Part shown: piece after piece, positions 17,265 to 25,523 of the stretch
Numbering within the stretch: position 1 is the stretch's first letter
Layout: the number at the start of each line of letters is the position of its first letter
Origin: Phycisphaeraceae bacterium
Lineage (GTDB): Bacteria > Planctomycetota > Phycisphaerae > Phycisphaerales > UBA1924
DNA: 64,000 nucleotides
Assembly (NCBI GenBank): GCA_023898685.1
Contig: CP060234.1
Span: 62,001 to 126,000 of the forward strand
Direction of reading: 5' to 3'
Notes under the pieces: model-generated
Databases searched by the model: none
What the model was told of the DNA's origin: nothing
The model's input: only the letters and a program-made list of their open reading frames with translations
Position numbers and translations under genes: made by a program

Positions 17265-17564
17265 ATGAGCACCGAGATCGAACGCCTGCGCCGTGAGAAC
17301 CGCATCCTCCGCACCGCCGCCGTCTTCGTTGGCGGGGCCCTGTTCGCCCTGGCGGGGATGGGCATGGTCCAGGCCGCGAGCACGCCAAGCCGGCCCGACG
17401 CCATCGGTGTTACAACTGATGGAACCTACGTCTACGTCCTGTTCCGCGGCGGGTCCATCAACAGGATGAACATCGAGGAACGCGAGCGAGTGAATCTCCA
17501 GAACCCCGCGTTCTACCACTCGAACGAGCCGTTCAAGTGGAACCGGTTTGTCGAGTCGTGGTGA
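17265..17564 (+). CDS. Small single-TM protein A of a tandem paralogous pair
   Basis: A 99-residue protein starting at ATG 17265 behind AAAGGAG. It has a short charged coiled N-terminus (TEIERLRRENRILRTAA), a membrane helix of about 20 residues (FVGGALFALAGMGMVQAA), then an extracytoplasmic tail with a TDGTYVYVLFRGGSINRM motif. The next gene has the same plan: TEIERLHRQNRRLRLAM, helix, TDGTYLYKLYDNGHIDRI. I know no named family for this. The tail motif could form a short beta hairpin. An extended -10-like TGCTACATT sits at 17171-17179, in the end of the permease gene. Confidence 0.7.
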   Translation: MSTEIERLRRENRILRTAAVFVGGALFALAGMGMVQAASTPSRPDAIGVTTDGTYVYVLFRGGSINRMNIEERERVNLQNPAFYHSNEPFKWNRFVESW

Positions 17565-17626
17565 GATCCCCGCTCGACGGGACCGGGCCGATCTGGGATA
17601 CTGGGGCTCCGCGAAAGGAGCCCAGC

Positions 17627-17953
17627 ATGACGACCGAGATCGAACGCCTGCACCGCCAGAACCGCCGACTCCGCCTCGCCATGATCGCCTGCGGCGCCGC
17701 CGCGATCGCCGGCGTGGGGCTGGGTTCGGCGCCGGACGAGCAGCGTGAACACGAGCAACAGCATCGCTACGTGCCGCCGAAGCCGGTCCGCATCACGACC
17801 GACGGGACCTATCTCTACAAGCTCTACGACAACGGGCACATCGACCGCATCCAGATCCAGGCGATGGCTGATCTTCGCGACAAACAACGCGCCCAGCACA
17901 ACATGCGAGCGCCGTCGCCGACGCAATGGGAGCAGTTCATCCTGAACAACTGA
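17627..17953 (+). CDS. Small single-TM protein B of a tandem paralogous pair
   Basis: A 108-residue paralogue of the preceding gene, starting at ATG 17627 behind the same AAAGGAG. Order: charged helix TEIERLHRQNRRLRLA, membrane segment MIACGAAAIAGVGLGSA, a Glu/Gln/His-rich linker (DEQREHEQQHRY), then TDGTYLYKLYDNGHIDRIQ and a Gln-rich end. The 62-base spacer between the two genes carries its own GATACT box (17597), so the copies may be transcribed independently. The function is unknown. A shared orientation (N-in, motif outside) and shared start context suggest a recent tandem duplication. Confidence 0.72.
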   Translation: MTTEIERLHRQNRRLRLAMIACGAAAIAGVGLGSAPDEQREHEQQHRYVPPKPVRITTDGTYLYKLYDNGHIDRIQIQAMADLRDKQRAQHNMRAPSPTQWEQFILNN

Positions 17954-18041
17954 CGGTGTCGCTGCACGCCAATGCGGCGTGAGGCGTCGTGCTCCGGGCG
18001 CATGGAGCACCCCGCAGACGCCTCACCTCGGACGAGACAAG

Positions 18042-18992
18042 ATGTCGCACACGCTCACCAGGCACGACCTCTACGAGCTCTGCGTGCAGAGCCCCAAGCA
18101 CCTCGTCCCGTTCCTGAGGGCGGTGCACGGGGGGGAGCCGCGCGTGCTGGGCGAGGACTTCGCGGGCACGGCGGCGTTGTCGCGCCTCTGGGCGGACGCG
18201 TCGCCAGAATCTCGCGCGATCGCGGTCGACCTCGACGGCGACGCGCTGGGCTACCACGCCGACCACCCGCGCGTCGCGAAGCGTGAGGCGAATGTGCTGG
18301 AGGTCTCTGACCCCGCCGACGTGATCTTCGTGGGGAATTTCTCGATTGGGTACTGGCACACGAGGGTGGATCTGGTCGCCTACCTCCGCCATGTTCACAA
18401 ACGCCTCTCCTCCCCCGTCACCGACGGGGGAGGTGGCCCGCCGACGGCGGGTCGGAGGGGGTCTTCGCGGACGAACGCGTCTGGCTTGCTCCAAGACCCC
18501 CCCTCCGCCTCGCTGCACTCGGCACCTCCCCCGTCGGCGCCCCAGCGGGGACCGGCGGAGGGAACCGGGCTCTTCCTCTGCGACACCTACGGCGGCGAAT
18601 CCGCCTTCCTCATCGGGGGCGTCCACCGCGACCACTGGATCCCGAAGGAAGACCGCTTCGGCGAGCACGCCGGCAAGCGAATCCGCTACACGTGGGAGCA
18701 GCGCCACGCCGACCCGCTCACGGGTATGGTCACCGACGTGCTGCACTTCCGCGTCGAGTCGGGCGGCACGATCGAGCTCGAACTCGACGAGGCGTTCGTC
18801 TACGAATGGCGGCTGTGGAGCGTCCCCGAACTCCGCGACGCGATGCTCGAGGCGGGGTTCGTCTCGACCGAGGTCTACGCCAAGACGGGCAACGCGGTGG
18901 ACGACGAGGGGAATGTGTACGTGCTGCCGGTCGAGGACGCGGAGGAGGAGCTGGACGACAGCTTTATCGTGATGGTCGCGGCGCGGACATAG
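18042..18992 (+). CDS. SAM-dependent methyltransferase-like protein, with an in-frame repeat insertion
   Basis: A 316-residue soluble protein. The N-terminal half is a class I methyltransferase: EDFAGTAALSRLWADA (motif I variant), then AIAVDLDGDALGYH, whose acidic residue would bind SAM ribose, and VIFVGNFSIGYWHTR (motif IV region). The second half has FLCDTYGGESAF, YTWEQRHADPLTGMVTDVLHF and FVYEWRLWSVPELRDAMLEAGF, typical of a small family of SAM methyltransferases. Between HVHKRL and GLFLCDTYGG lie about 53 residues (SSPVTDGGG...RGPAEGT) encoded by an interspersed repeat. They interrupt the end of a helix and the following strand. The gene stays open, but activity with this insert is uncertain. 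Confidence 0.8.
   Translation: MSHTLTRHDLYELCVQSPKHLVPFLRAVHGGEPRVLGEDFAGTAALSRLWADASPESRAIAVDLDGDALGYHADHPRVAKREANVLEVSDPADVIFVGNFSIGYWHTRVDLVAYLRHVHKRLSSPVTDGGGGPPTAGRRGSSRTNASGLLQDPPSASLHSAPPPSAPQRGPAEGTGLFLCDTYGGESAFLIGGVHRDHWIPKEDRFGEHAGKRIRYTWEQRHADPLTGMVTDVLHFRVESGGTIELELDEAFVYEWRLWSVPELRDAMLEAGFVSTEVYAKTGNAVDDEGNVYVLPVEDAEEELDDSFIVMVAART
18402..18566. repeat. Interspersed repeat inserted in frame in the methyltransferase gene, copy 2
   Basis: About 160 bases composed of facing CCTCCCCCGTC...GACGGGGGAGG and GGCCCGCCGACGGCGGGTC blocks, a spacer with GGACGAACGCG, then the block shared with 838-912. The length is close to a multiple of three and the repeat has no stop in the gene frame, so the reading frame is preserved. 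Confidence 0.8.
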
Positions 18993-19149
18993 ATCAGCCT
19001 TTGCGGGTTCACACTGGCCAACCGTGGCCGAAATGAACGGGCCGGTGCGCCCGCGTGGCCAGCGGAATCGGCTTGGGGCTACCCCAAGTGTGGCCCAGCC
19101 TTTGCAGCGGGTCCCGTTGAATCTGCACCTGCAACTCCGGGGGACCACC

Positions 19150-19893
19150 ATGAAGACCGCCCTGATCACGCTCGCCGCCGTCGCGTCCGTCGCCGCCGCC
19201 CAGCAGGTCGAATCCCGGGCCGAGTTGCTCGGCATCCTGGGCGACCGCGAATACACCGAGGACTTCGAGGGCTTCAGTGTCCACGGCGGCACAGTCGTCG
19301 TCGCGCCCAATCCCCTCAACAGCGACACAGCCCCCGCCGGATGGGGCATCCTCCAGGGCGTCAGCTACTCCACCCCCGGCACGCTCAAGATCTACGGCGG
19401 TTTCCTCCACGGCGACGACAGCAACCTGCTCGAAGCCACCGACGATCTGCTTATCGAGTTTGACCACCCCCAGGCCGCGGTTGGGTTCGATATCGTCAAC
19501 ATCACCGGCAATGTGTCGTGGACCGATGAGGTCACGTTCTACCACGGCGCATCCTCGCTCGGCACGGTGTCGTTCCCGCTTCCCTCCGCGAGCGATACCT
19601 TCGCGGGCTGGCAGGATCAGGCGGTGGGAATCACGTCTGTCCGCGTTTCGGTCACGTCCGGCAGCCAGTTCGGGATCCCGATCGCCGACAACGTCTCGTG
19701 GGGGCTCGACGTCGCGGCCTGTCCAGCCGACCTCGCCGCCCCGTTCGGCGTGCTCGACCTCGCCGACATCACGGCGTTCATCGACGCCTTCGTCCATCAG
19801 GACCCGCTGGCGGACATCGCCCCGCCCGCGGGCGTGTTCGATCTCGCGGACATCAACCTGTTCGTCAACACATTCATCGCGGGCTGCCCGTAG
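19150..19893 (+). CDS. Secreted protein with C-terminal dockerin-like module
   Basis: A 247-residue exported protein. The start at 19150 gives a clean signal peptide (MKTALITLAAVASVAAA). The body (about 20-185) is beta-rich, with DDLLIEFDHPQAAVGFDI and VTFYHGASSLGTVSFPLP, resembling jelly-roll or PEP-CTERM-type domains whose ligand is unknown. The end holds two units, DLAAPFGVLDLADITAFIDAF and DIAPPAGVFDLADINLFVNTF, then IAGCP. Compared with a true dockerin loop these have lost the Asn/Asp at positions 3 and 5. The closing GCP module is shared with the proteins at 951 and 45002 and is probably a sorting or anchoring signal. Confidence 0.82.
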   Translation: MKTALITLAAVASVAAAQQVESRAELLGILGDREYTEDFEGFSVHGGTVVVAPNPLNSDTAPAGWGILQGVSYSTPGTLKIYGGFLHGDDSNLLEATDDLLIEFDHPQAAVGFDIVNITGNVSWTDEVTFYHGASSLGTVSFPLPSASDTFAGWQDQAVGITSVRVSVTSGSQFGIPIADNVSWGLDVAACPADLAAPFGVLDLADITAFIDAFVHQDPLADIAPPAGVFDLADINLFVNTFIAGCP

Positions 19894-20004
19894 CGAAATC
19901 GGTTGATGGTCACGAAGGGCGACGCGGGGGCGACACGCGAGCGGTGCGTCCGTCGATGACGCATCCCCGTCGGCGACCGTTCGTTCGCCCCGCCGGCTCT
20001 CCCC

Positions 20005-20016
20005 TACCCTTCTCCC
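20005..20016 (+). promoter_or_regulatory. Candidate leaderless promoter -10 box (TACCCT) of the aldehyde dehydrogenase gene
   Basis: TACCCT at 20005-20010 ends six bases before the ATG at 20017. The bases between (TCTCCC) contain no ribosome-binding sequence. Confidence 0.4.
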
Positions 20017-21384
20017 ATGACCGTCACGACACCGACACTGATCTCCTACAGCCCCGCCACCGGCGAGCCCGTGGGCGAGGTCCCGATCACCGCGCCCGCG
20101 AAGATCCCCGCGATCGTCGCCGGCGCACGCGAGGCCCAGAAGGCCTGGGGTGCGATCACAGGTCACCAGAGGGCCGACATCCTCCGCCCCGCCGGGCAGG
20201 CGATCCTCGACAACAAGGACGAACTCGCGCGCCTGCTCTCGGCCGAGCAGGGCAAGCCGCTCGCCGACGGGCTGAGCGAGGTGACCCACACGGGCGAGAA
20301 GCTGATGGAGGAGGTTGACGAGATCGCCGAGGCGGTCGCGCCGCGCGAGCTGACGGGCGAGGGGATGGTGACGACGCTGCGCTACGACCCGCTGGGCGTC
20401 GTCGCCGCGATCACGCCCTGGAATTTCCCGATGCTCATGCCGCAGTGGATGGCGTTGCCGGCCCTGGTCGCGGGCAACGCGGTGGTGCTCAAGCCCAGCG
20501 AGCAGACGCCGCTGATCGCGCAGGCCTACGCGGACATCCTGAACCGGTTCCTGCCGCCGCACGTGCTCCAGGTGGTGCACGGCGCCGATGACCAGGGCCG
20601 GGCGCTCGTCGCCTCGGACGTCAACCTGATCGCGTTCACCGGCAGCAAGGCGACGGGACAGAAGATCATGGCCGCCGCCGCGGAGGGGCTCAAGCGGGTC
20701 ATCCTCGAGCTGGGCAGCAAGGACCCGCTGATCGTGCTCGAGGGCGCCGACCTCGACGCCGCGGCCGAGTTCGCCGCGCGCAACAGCTTCCGCAACTGCG
20801 GTCAGGTCTGCGTCTCGACCGAGCGGATCTACGTGCAAGGCACGATCGCCGAAGCGTTCACCGAGAAGCTCGCCCAGGCCGCGAAGGCGTATCGGTCGGG
20901 CGACCCGTTCGCTGAGGGCTCGGTGCTGGGGCCCATGGTCATGCGCGAGCAGAAGGAGCACGTGGCGCGGCAGATCGAGGACGCGGTGGCGCAGGGGGCG
21001 AAGCTCGTCCTGGGCGGGGGCGACCACCCGGGCAACGCCATGCCCGCGACGATTCTCAGGGGCGTGACGCACGAAATGGACATCATGAAGACCGAGACGT
21101 TCGGCCCCGTCGCCCCGATCATGACCTTCGAGCACCCCGACGAAGCGGTCTCGCTTGCGAACGACTCCGAGTACGGGCTCGGCGCCGTCGTCTTCGGCCC
21201 CGAGCCCCTGGCGCGTGACGTCGCGGCGCGGATCGACGCCGGCATGATCGGCGTCAACCGGGGCATCCACGGCGCCAAGGGCTCGCCCTGGGTCGGCGCC
21301 CGCCACTCCGGCATCGGCTACCACATGGGGCCGGACGGGCACCGCCAGTTCTGCCAGGTGCGGACGATCACGAGGAATGCTTGA
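20017..21384 (+). CDS. NAD(P)-dependent aldehyde dehydrogenase (succinate-semialdehyde dehydrogenase-like)
   Basis: A soluble oxidoreductase of 455 residues (normal length) that oxidises an aldehyde to a carboxylic acid. Visible signatures: PWNFP (134-138, Asn136), VLKPSEQTP (158-165), the FTGS dinucleotide-binding turn (207-210), general base E231 in LELGSKDP, nucleophile C265 in NCGQVCVSTERIYV, and FGPVAPIM near the end. The ELGSKDP and RSGDPF features are closest to succinate-semialdehyde-type enzymes, but substrate choice cannot be fixed from sequence. It lacks a Shine-Dalgarno sequence and has a TACCCT box just before the ATG. A long palindrome follows it. Confidence 0.9.
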   Translation: MTVTTPTLISYSPATGEPVGEVPITAPAKIPAIVAGAREAQKAWGAITGHQRADILRPAGQAILDNKDELARLLSAEQGKPLADGLSEVTHTGEKLMEEVDEIAEAVAPRELTGEGMVTTLRYDPLGVVAAITPWNFPMLMPQWMALPALVAGNAVVLKPSEQTPLIAQAYADILNRFLPPHVLQVVHGADDQGRALVASDVNLIAFTGSKATGQKIMAAAAEGLKRVILELGSKDPLIVLEGADLDAAAEFAARNSFRNCGQVCVSTERIYVQGTIAEAFTEKLAQAAKAYRSGDPFAEGSVLGPMVMREQKEHVARQIEDAVAQGAKLVLGGGDHPGNAMPATILRGVTHEMDIMKTETFGPVAPIMTFEHPDEAVSLANDSEYGLGAVVFGPEPLARDVAARIDAGMIGVNRGIHGAKGSPWVGARHSGIGYHMGPDGHRQFCQVRTITRNA

Positions 21385-21500
21385 GGAAGGCACGGAGGGA
21401 CCGAGGCACGGAGGCACGAAGGGGCTGACTTCGTGCGCCGACTGCCGGACCGAGGCACTTCGTGCCATTGTGCCTGTGTGCCTCCGTGCCTTCTATCCTC
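21383..21500. repeat. Long palindrome, GGCACGGAGG family
   Basis: An arm of about 40 bases at 21383-21422, built on AAGGCACGGAGG and GGCACGGAGGCACGAAG, faces its imperfect complement at 21458-21500 (CTTCGTGCC...GTGCCTCCGTGCCTT). The loop is about 35 bases. It fills the space between the dehydrogenase and asparagine synthetase genes and also supplies the putative TATCCT box of the latter. A fragment (CCTCTGTGCCCTCCGTGCCTT) recurs at 51411-51432. Confidence 0.85.
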
Positions 21501-21506
21501 CTTCCC

Positions 21507-23684
21507 ATGTGCGGCATCGCCGGAGTCCTGCGGATCCACGAACCGGGCGAGCCCGTCCCGCCCCACCGCGAGTCCATCCCCGAGGCATGGCTGGACATCC
21601 TCGACGACGCGATCAGGCATCGGGGCCCCGACGGGGCGGGCCGCTTCCGCGACCGGGCCACCCGCCCCGGCGGCGTGATCGTCGACGTCGCGCTGGTGCA
21701 TCGCCGCCTGAGCATCATCGACCACGCCGGCGGGGCGCAGCCCATGGTGCATGTGCGGCACGCGGATGGGTTGGGGGAGCTGCTCCGAGCCTCTCCTCAC
21801 CCTAGTGGGACGGGCTTCCAGCCCGTCTCTTCCCAATCTTCCTCCGCTCCGCCCACCCTTGACGCCACCACCCTCCCCCCCGACACCGATCTCGTCGCCG
21901 TCGCCTTCAACGGGTGCATCTACAACCATCACGAGTTGAGGGGTGAGCTCAAGATGTGCAGGCACCGCTTCGAGACCGACCACGCCGACACCGAGGTCCT
22001 CGTCCATGCCTGGCGCGAGTGGGGTATGTACATGCAGGACGAACTCGACGGCATGTACTCCATGCTGATCTGGGATCGCCGGACAGGCCAGCTCGTCACC
22101 GCTCGCGACCTCGCGGGCGAGAAGCCGCTCTACCAGGCGAACCGCGCCGGCGCCAGGCTGATCTGCTCCTGTGTTCCGGGCTGCATGGACGCTCCCGAGG
22201 CATACCCGCCCGGGTTTGAGGACTGGGTTCGGTTCGGCGCAGAAGCGATCCCGGCGGTTCCGGCCTACGCGGTGCACCCGGGCGAGTGGTGTATATGGCC
22301 ACCCACGCCTCCGCGTGGCGCCAAGGTTCCCGCTCCCCGCAAGCGCGCCATGCTGACTCTGGCCCGCCTGGAGCCGCAGCGCGTCCTGCATCGGATCGAC
22401 CTCCCGCTGCTGGGGCGCCGGCACCATCTCCCGACTCGCGGAGAACCGCGATCGATCGCATTCCACCCTCGCAGTCTTGAGATCTGCACGCCGCTTCTCC
22501 ATATCGCGATCATGAATCGCCTCGAAGCCGACACCCCCCTGGGCCTCTTCCTCTCCGGAGGCCTCGACTCGGGCCTCATCGCCGCGATCGCGAAACAGCA
22601 CCGCCCCGACATCAAGGCCTTCACCGTCCGCATGCCCGACCCGCGCATGGACGAGTCAGAGGCCGCCGCGGAGACCGCCGCCCATCTCGGCGTCGACCAC
22701 ACCATCCTCGATTGCGATCCCTGCACAGGCCAATCCACGCCCGCGGACGACCTCGTGCACCTGATCGAGCAGCTCGGCCTCCCCTTCGGCGATTCCTCCC
22801 TTCTGCCGACCTACTGGGTCTGCCGGGCGGCACGCGAGCACGTCAAGGTCGCGCTCTCGGGAGACGGGGGTGACGAGCTGTTCGGGGGATATCGCCGTCA
22901 CACCATCAACCCCACGCTCAACCGATGGCGGCGCCTGCTCCGGCTCATCCCCGACAGCCTGCTCGACCGGCGCTGCCCCGGGTCACGATCGACCTACCTC
23001 GCCCGCCTCGCCGTTGCCGCCCGGCATGGCGGGTACTCGGAACTCCTGTCCATTTTCCCGACGCCCGATCTCCGCCGCCTGCTGACTTTCAGTGATCCCG
23101 ACATCGAAGAGCCGGATCAGCCGGGCGACGACGCCTTCTTCGCGATCGACGACCCCCTCCGCCACGACTTCCAGAACTACCTCCCCGACGACCTGCTCCG
23201 CAAGACCGACACGGCCTCGATGGCCGTCGCCCTCGAGGTGCGGGCCCCGTTCCTCGCCCGAGATCTCGTCGACGCCGCGATGCGCACGCCGCTGGACGTC
23301 CTCATGCCGAAGGGCGAGCGCAAGGGCCTGCTCAAGCAGATCGCCCGTCGCTACCTCCCCGACTCGATCGTCGACCGGCCCAAGCAGGGCTTCGCGATCC
23401 CCATCGGCGAGTGGTTCCGCACCGACTTCGGGGGCCTCCGCCAGTTGCTCTACGACCACCTCGAATCGACCGAACCCTTCCCGGGGCTCGCTAACGCCGG
23501 GATCGAGATCAACATGTCCTTTGTCCGCCGCATGCTCACCGAACACGACGCCGCGGGTGAGAGGTCCGTGAACCCCTGGAAGGGGCGTGACCACAGCCAG
23601 CGTCTGTATATGCTGCTCGTGCTCTCGATCTGGTCGCGGTGGCTCGCCCGGATTGGTCGGGAGGGTGACGCAGCGTCAAGATAA
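21507..23684 (+). CDS. asnB: Asparagine synthetase (glutamine-hydrolysing), with an in-frame repeat insertion
   Basis: A two-domain enzyme that converts aspartate and glutamine to asparagine, using ATP. The start at 21507 is fixed by Cys2 (MCGIAGVL), which becomes the catalytic N-terminal nucleophile. The glutaminase domain continues with RHRGPDGAG (about 34) and VFNG-like AFNGCIYNHHELR. The synthetase domain has the ATP pyrophosphatase loop SGGLDS at 350-355, then LSGDGGDELFGGY and a KTD..SMA...EVRAPFL segment. At 725 residues it is longer than usual. About 30-38 residues (near 95-125) are encoded by an inserted repeat, and the linker between domains (about 220-335) is poorly conserved. A TATCCT box ends seven bases before the ATG. 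Confidence 0.88.
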   Translation: MCGIAGVLRIHEPGEPVPPHRESIPEAWLDILDDAIRHRGPDGAGRFRDRATRPGGVIVDVALVHRRLSIIDHAGGAQPMVHVRHADGLGELLRASPHPSGTGFQPVSSQSSSAPPTLDATTLPPDTDLVAVAFNGCIYNHHELRGELKMCRHRFETDHADTEVLVHAWREWGMYMQDELDGMYSMLIWDRRTGQLVTARDLAGEKPLYQANRAGARLICSCVPGCMDAPEAYPPGFEDWVRFGAEAIPAVPAYAVHPGEWCIWPPTPPRGAKVPAPRKRAMLTLARLEPQRVLHRIDLPLLGRRHHLPTRGEPRSIAFHPRSLEICTPLLHIAIMNRLEADTPLGLFLSGGLDSGLIAAIAKQHRPDIKAFTVRMPDPRMDESEAAAETAAHLGVDHTILDCDPCTGQSTPADDLVHLIEQLGLPFGDSSLLPTYWVCRAAREHVKVALSGDGGDELFGGYRRHTINPTLNRWRRLLRLIPDSLLDRRCPGSRSTYLARLAVAARHGGYSELLSIFPTPDLRRLLTFSDPDIEEPDQPGDDAFFAIDDPLRHDFQNYLPDDLLRKTDTASMAVALEVRAPFLARDLVDAAMRTPLDVLMPKGERKGLLKQIARRYLPDSIVDRPKQGFAIPIGEWFRTDFGGLRQLLYDHLESTEPFPGLANAGIEINMSFVRRMLTEHDAAGERSVNPWKGRDHSQRLYMLLVLSIWSRWLARIGREGDAASR
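21794..21848. repeat. GGGACGGGC...CCTAGT palindromic repeat, copy 2, inside asnB
   Basis: CCTCACCCTAGTGGGACGGGC, then GCCCGTC and a CTTCC-rich tail, matches the minus strand of 10391-10443. It lies within the glutaminase-domain coding sequence and encodes roughly SPHPSGTGFQPVSSQSS without breaking the frame. Confidence 0.8.
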
Positions 23685-23782
23685 TCGCGGAATAGGGCGC
23701 GCAACCGGGGCACGCGGAGCGCAGGATCGGCCGGACGCTGTACCATTGCACCGTTCGCGAGCCTCCAACCGATGGAATTGGC

Positions 23783-24559
23783 GTGACACATCAAGACGAC
23801 CAGACAGGCCGCCCCGCGCTCGGCCGGCGGGAACTGCTCGGCATCGCGCTCGGCACGGGCTTCGCCGCCGGGCTGAGCGCCCTGCTCCCGGGTTGCTCGA
23901 CCTCGACGCGGCACACCCGCATCGGCGAGCCGATCCCGACTTCGCCGATCTATCGGCCGCTGCCCGGCCGGAGCCGGATCCCCGACTTCGAGCCCGCGCC
24001 GCAGCCGACTCCCGGCGTGGCGATCATCGGGCGCCGCACCTGGGCCACGCAGGGCCCGATCGTCTCGCGGGCCGACAACATGGGCCGGATCTCCTACATC
24101 ACGGTCCACCACGACGGGATGTCGCCGTTCACGAGCACGCTGTTTGACGACGCGGCGCGGCGGATCGAGGCGATCCGGGCCGCCCACGTCGACAAGCTCT
24201 GGGCCGACATCGGCTATCACTACGCGATCGACCCCGCCGGCCGCATCTGGGCCGCCCGGCCCGAGAGCCTCCAGGGCGCGCACGTGAAGGACCACAACCC
24301 GCACAACCTGGGGATCGTGGTGCTGGGCAACTACGAGCAGCAGCGGCCGACCGACGCCGCCATTCGGTCGATCGACAACCTTGTCGCCATGAAGATGGAT
24401 GAGAACCGCGTCCCGGTCAACCGCGTGTTTACCCACCGCGAATGGGCCCCCACGGCCTGTCCGGGGCGGCACGTGCAGTCGTACATGCTGATCGCGCGGG
24501 CCCGCGGGGGGGCGATCCACGCCGCGGCGGCGGGCGGGGTCGACGCTCGCTCGACGTGA
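23783..24559 (+). CDS. N-acetylmuramoyl-L-alanine amidase / peptidoglycan-recognition-type protein, lipoprotein
   Basis: A 258-residue envelope protein. The N-terminus shows a Tat-like LGRRELLGIALGTGF followed by the lipobox LLPGC (Cys about 38), so it is probably a membrane-anchored lipoprotein. The amidase-2 fold (about 75-245) carries the likely zinc histidines in ITVHHDGM and FTHREWAPTACPG, plus GYHYAIDPAGRIWAARP as the conserved YH...D-G-I. It should cleave the bond between muramic acid and the stem peptide, or bind peptidoglycan without cleaving. The GTG at 23783 is the only in-frame start before the signal. A TACCAT box lies near 23741. Confidence 0.85.
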   Translation: MTHQDDQTGRPALGRRELLGIALGTGFAAGLSALLPGCSTSTRHTRIGEPIPTSPIYRPLPGRSRIPDFEPAPQPTPGVAIIGRRTWATQGPIVSRADNMGRISYITVHHDGMSPFTSTLFDDAARRIEAIRAAHVDKLWADIGYHYAIDPAGRIWAARPESLQGAHVKDHNPHNLGIVVLGNYEQQRPTDAAIRSIDNLVAMKMDENRVPVNRVFTHREWAPTACPGRHVQSYMLIARARGGAIHAAAAGGVDARST

Positions 24560-24565
24560 GCCACG

Positions 24566-25339
24566 CTAGGCGGCCCGGGTTGAATCCCAGTAGGCCATGT
24601 CGCGGGCGATCGCCTCGACGGCGTCCTTCTTCGAGATTACGTCGTCGAAGCCGTGCGACTTCTGGAGATCGGCGACGATGAGTTCGTCGGTGTGGGCGGT
24701 CATCGCGATGACGGGGGTCTTCACGCCGGACTCGCGGAGCAAGTGGATGACGTCTCGCCCGTCGAGCCTCGGCATCTCGATGTCGAGCACGATGAGGTCG
24801 TAGGGCTGCGCCAGGCCCGCGACGCCCGCCTCGAACCCGTCGTGGGCGAGCGTGACCTTGGCGCCGCGCACGTGGAGCTTGTGCGAGATCAGGCGGCGCA
24901 TCGCGTCCATGTCCTCGGCGACCAGCAGTTTCCGGCCCCGGAGCACCTCGTCCTTCGGCGTCGCCCCGGACTCGCGAGGTTCAAAGCCGAACGATTCGAG
25001 GTACTTCTGGAACGCTTCCCTGAGTTTGGGTGACTTGTCGAAGACCCGGCAGCCGTGCCACATGATGTGCTCCTGCGGAGCTTCGCAGGAGGTCACGAAC
25101 GCGGCGGGGATCACGCGGTGGGCCGGGCTGGCCCGCAGGGCCGCCACCAGCGCGGTGCCGGGCATCCCGTCGAGTTCCTTGGCCGTCGCGATGAACGCCG
25201 GGGTGGAGTCGATGATCGCGTCGACGGCCGTGCGGAAGTCGGTCGCAAAGACCGGCTCGAGCCCGTACCGCTCGGCCGCCTCGGCGAGCGTCCTGGCGAT
25301 GAGCGTCGACGACTCCACGATCAGGATGGTCTGGTCCAT
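24566..25339 (-). CDS. Double-receiver response regulator without output domain
   Basis: A 257-residue protein made of two CheY-like receivers. The first (about 3-118) is degenerate: it keeps LIVESS and a lysine at about 102 but has no aspartate at the acceptor position (AFIATAKELDG). The second (about 137-250) is complete: acidic E142/D143 in VAEDMD, phosphorylated D186 in LIVLDIEMPRLDG, T214 in AMTAHT and K237 in VISKKD. With no DNA-binding or enzyme domain, it may act as a phosphate relay or by protein contact, as in chemotaxis or gliding circuits. No histidine kinase lies nearby. The gene converges on the amidase gene with six bases between stops. Confidence 0.85.
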   Translation of the reverse strand: MDQTILIVESSTLIARTLAEAAERYGLEPVFATDFRTAVDAIIDSTPAFIATAKELDGMPGTALVAALRASPAHRVIPAAFVTSCEAPQEHIMWHGCRVFDKSPKLREAFQKYLESFGFEPRESGATPKDEVLRGRKLLVAEDMDAMRRLISHKLHVRGAKVTLAHDGFEAGVAGLAQPYDLIVLDIEMPRLDGRDVIHLLRESGVKTPVIAMTAHTDELIVADLQKSHGFDDVISKKDAVEAIARDMAYWDSTRAA

Positions 25340-25523
25340 GGACGGGCGGCTCCGGTGCCCGCGTGGGCGGCGTAGCGACGATCGTCCGATCCGCCCGTGT
25401 CATCCACGCGAACCAGAAGACCGCCCGGCGTCAGGCGTTCGTTGCAGGCCCGTGCGAGGCTTGCCCGCCCATGCAGGTGGCGTGACCGGTCCGAGAATCG
25501 CGCGTGCGCTCGAGCGACGGGGT

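Noticed and set aside
22200..22510. Possible frameshift in the linker between the two domains of asparagine synthetase
   Set aside because: Residues about 230-335 fit the family poorly, but both domains stay in one frame and no alternative frame restores motifs better.
25340..25523. Possible small minus-strand frame upstream of the double-receiver gene (ACNERLTPGGLLVRVDDTGG)
   Set aside because: Open and fairly well composed, but without ribosome site, start or recognisable homologue; it overlaps the next start.
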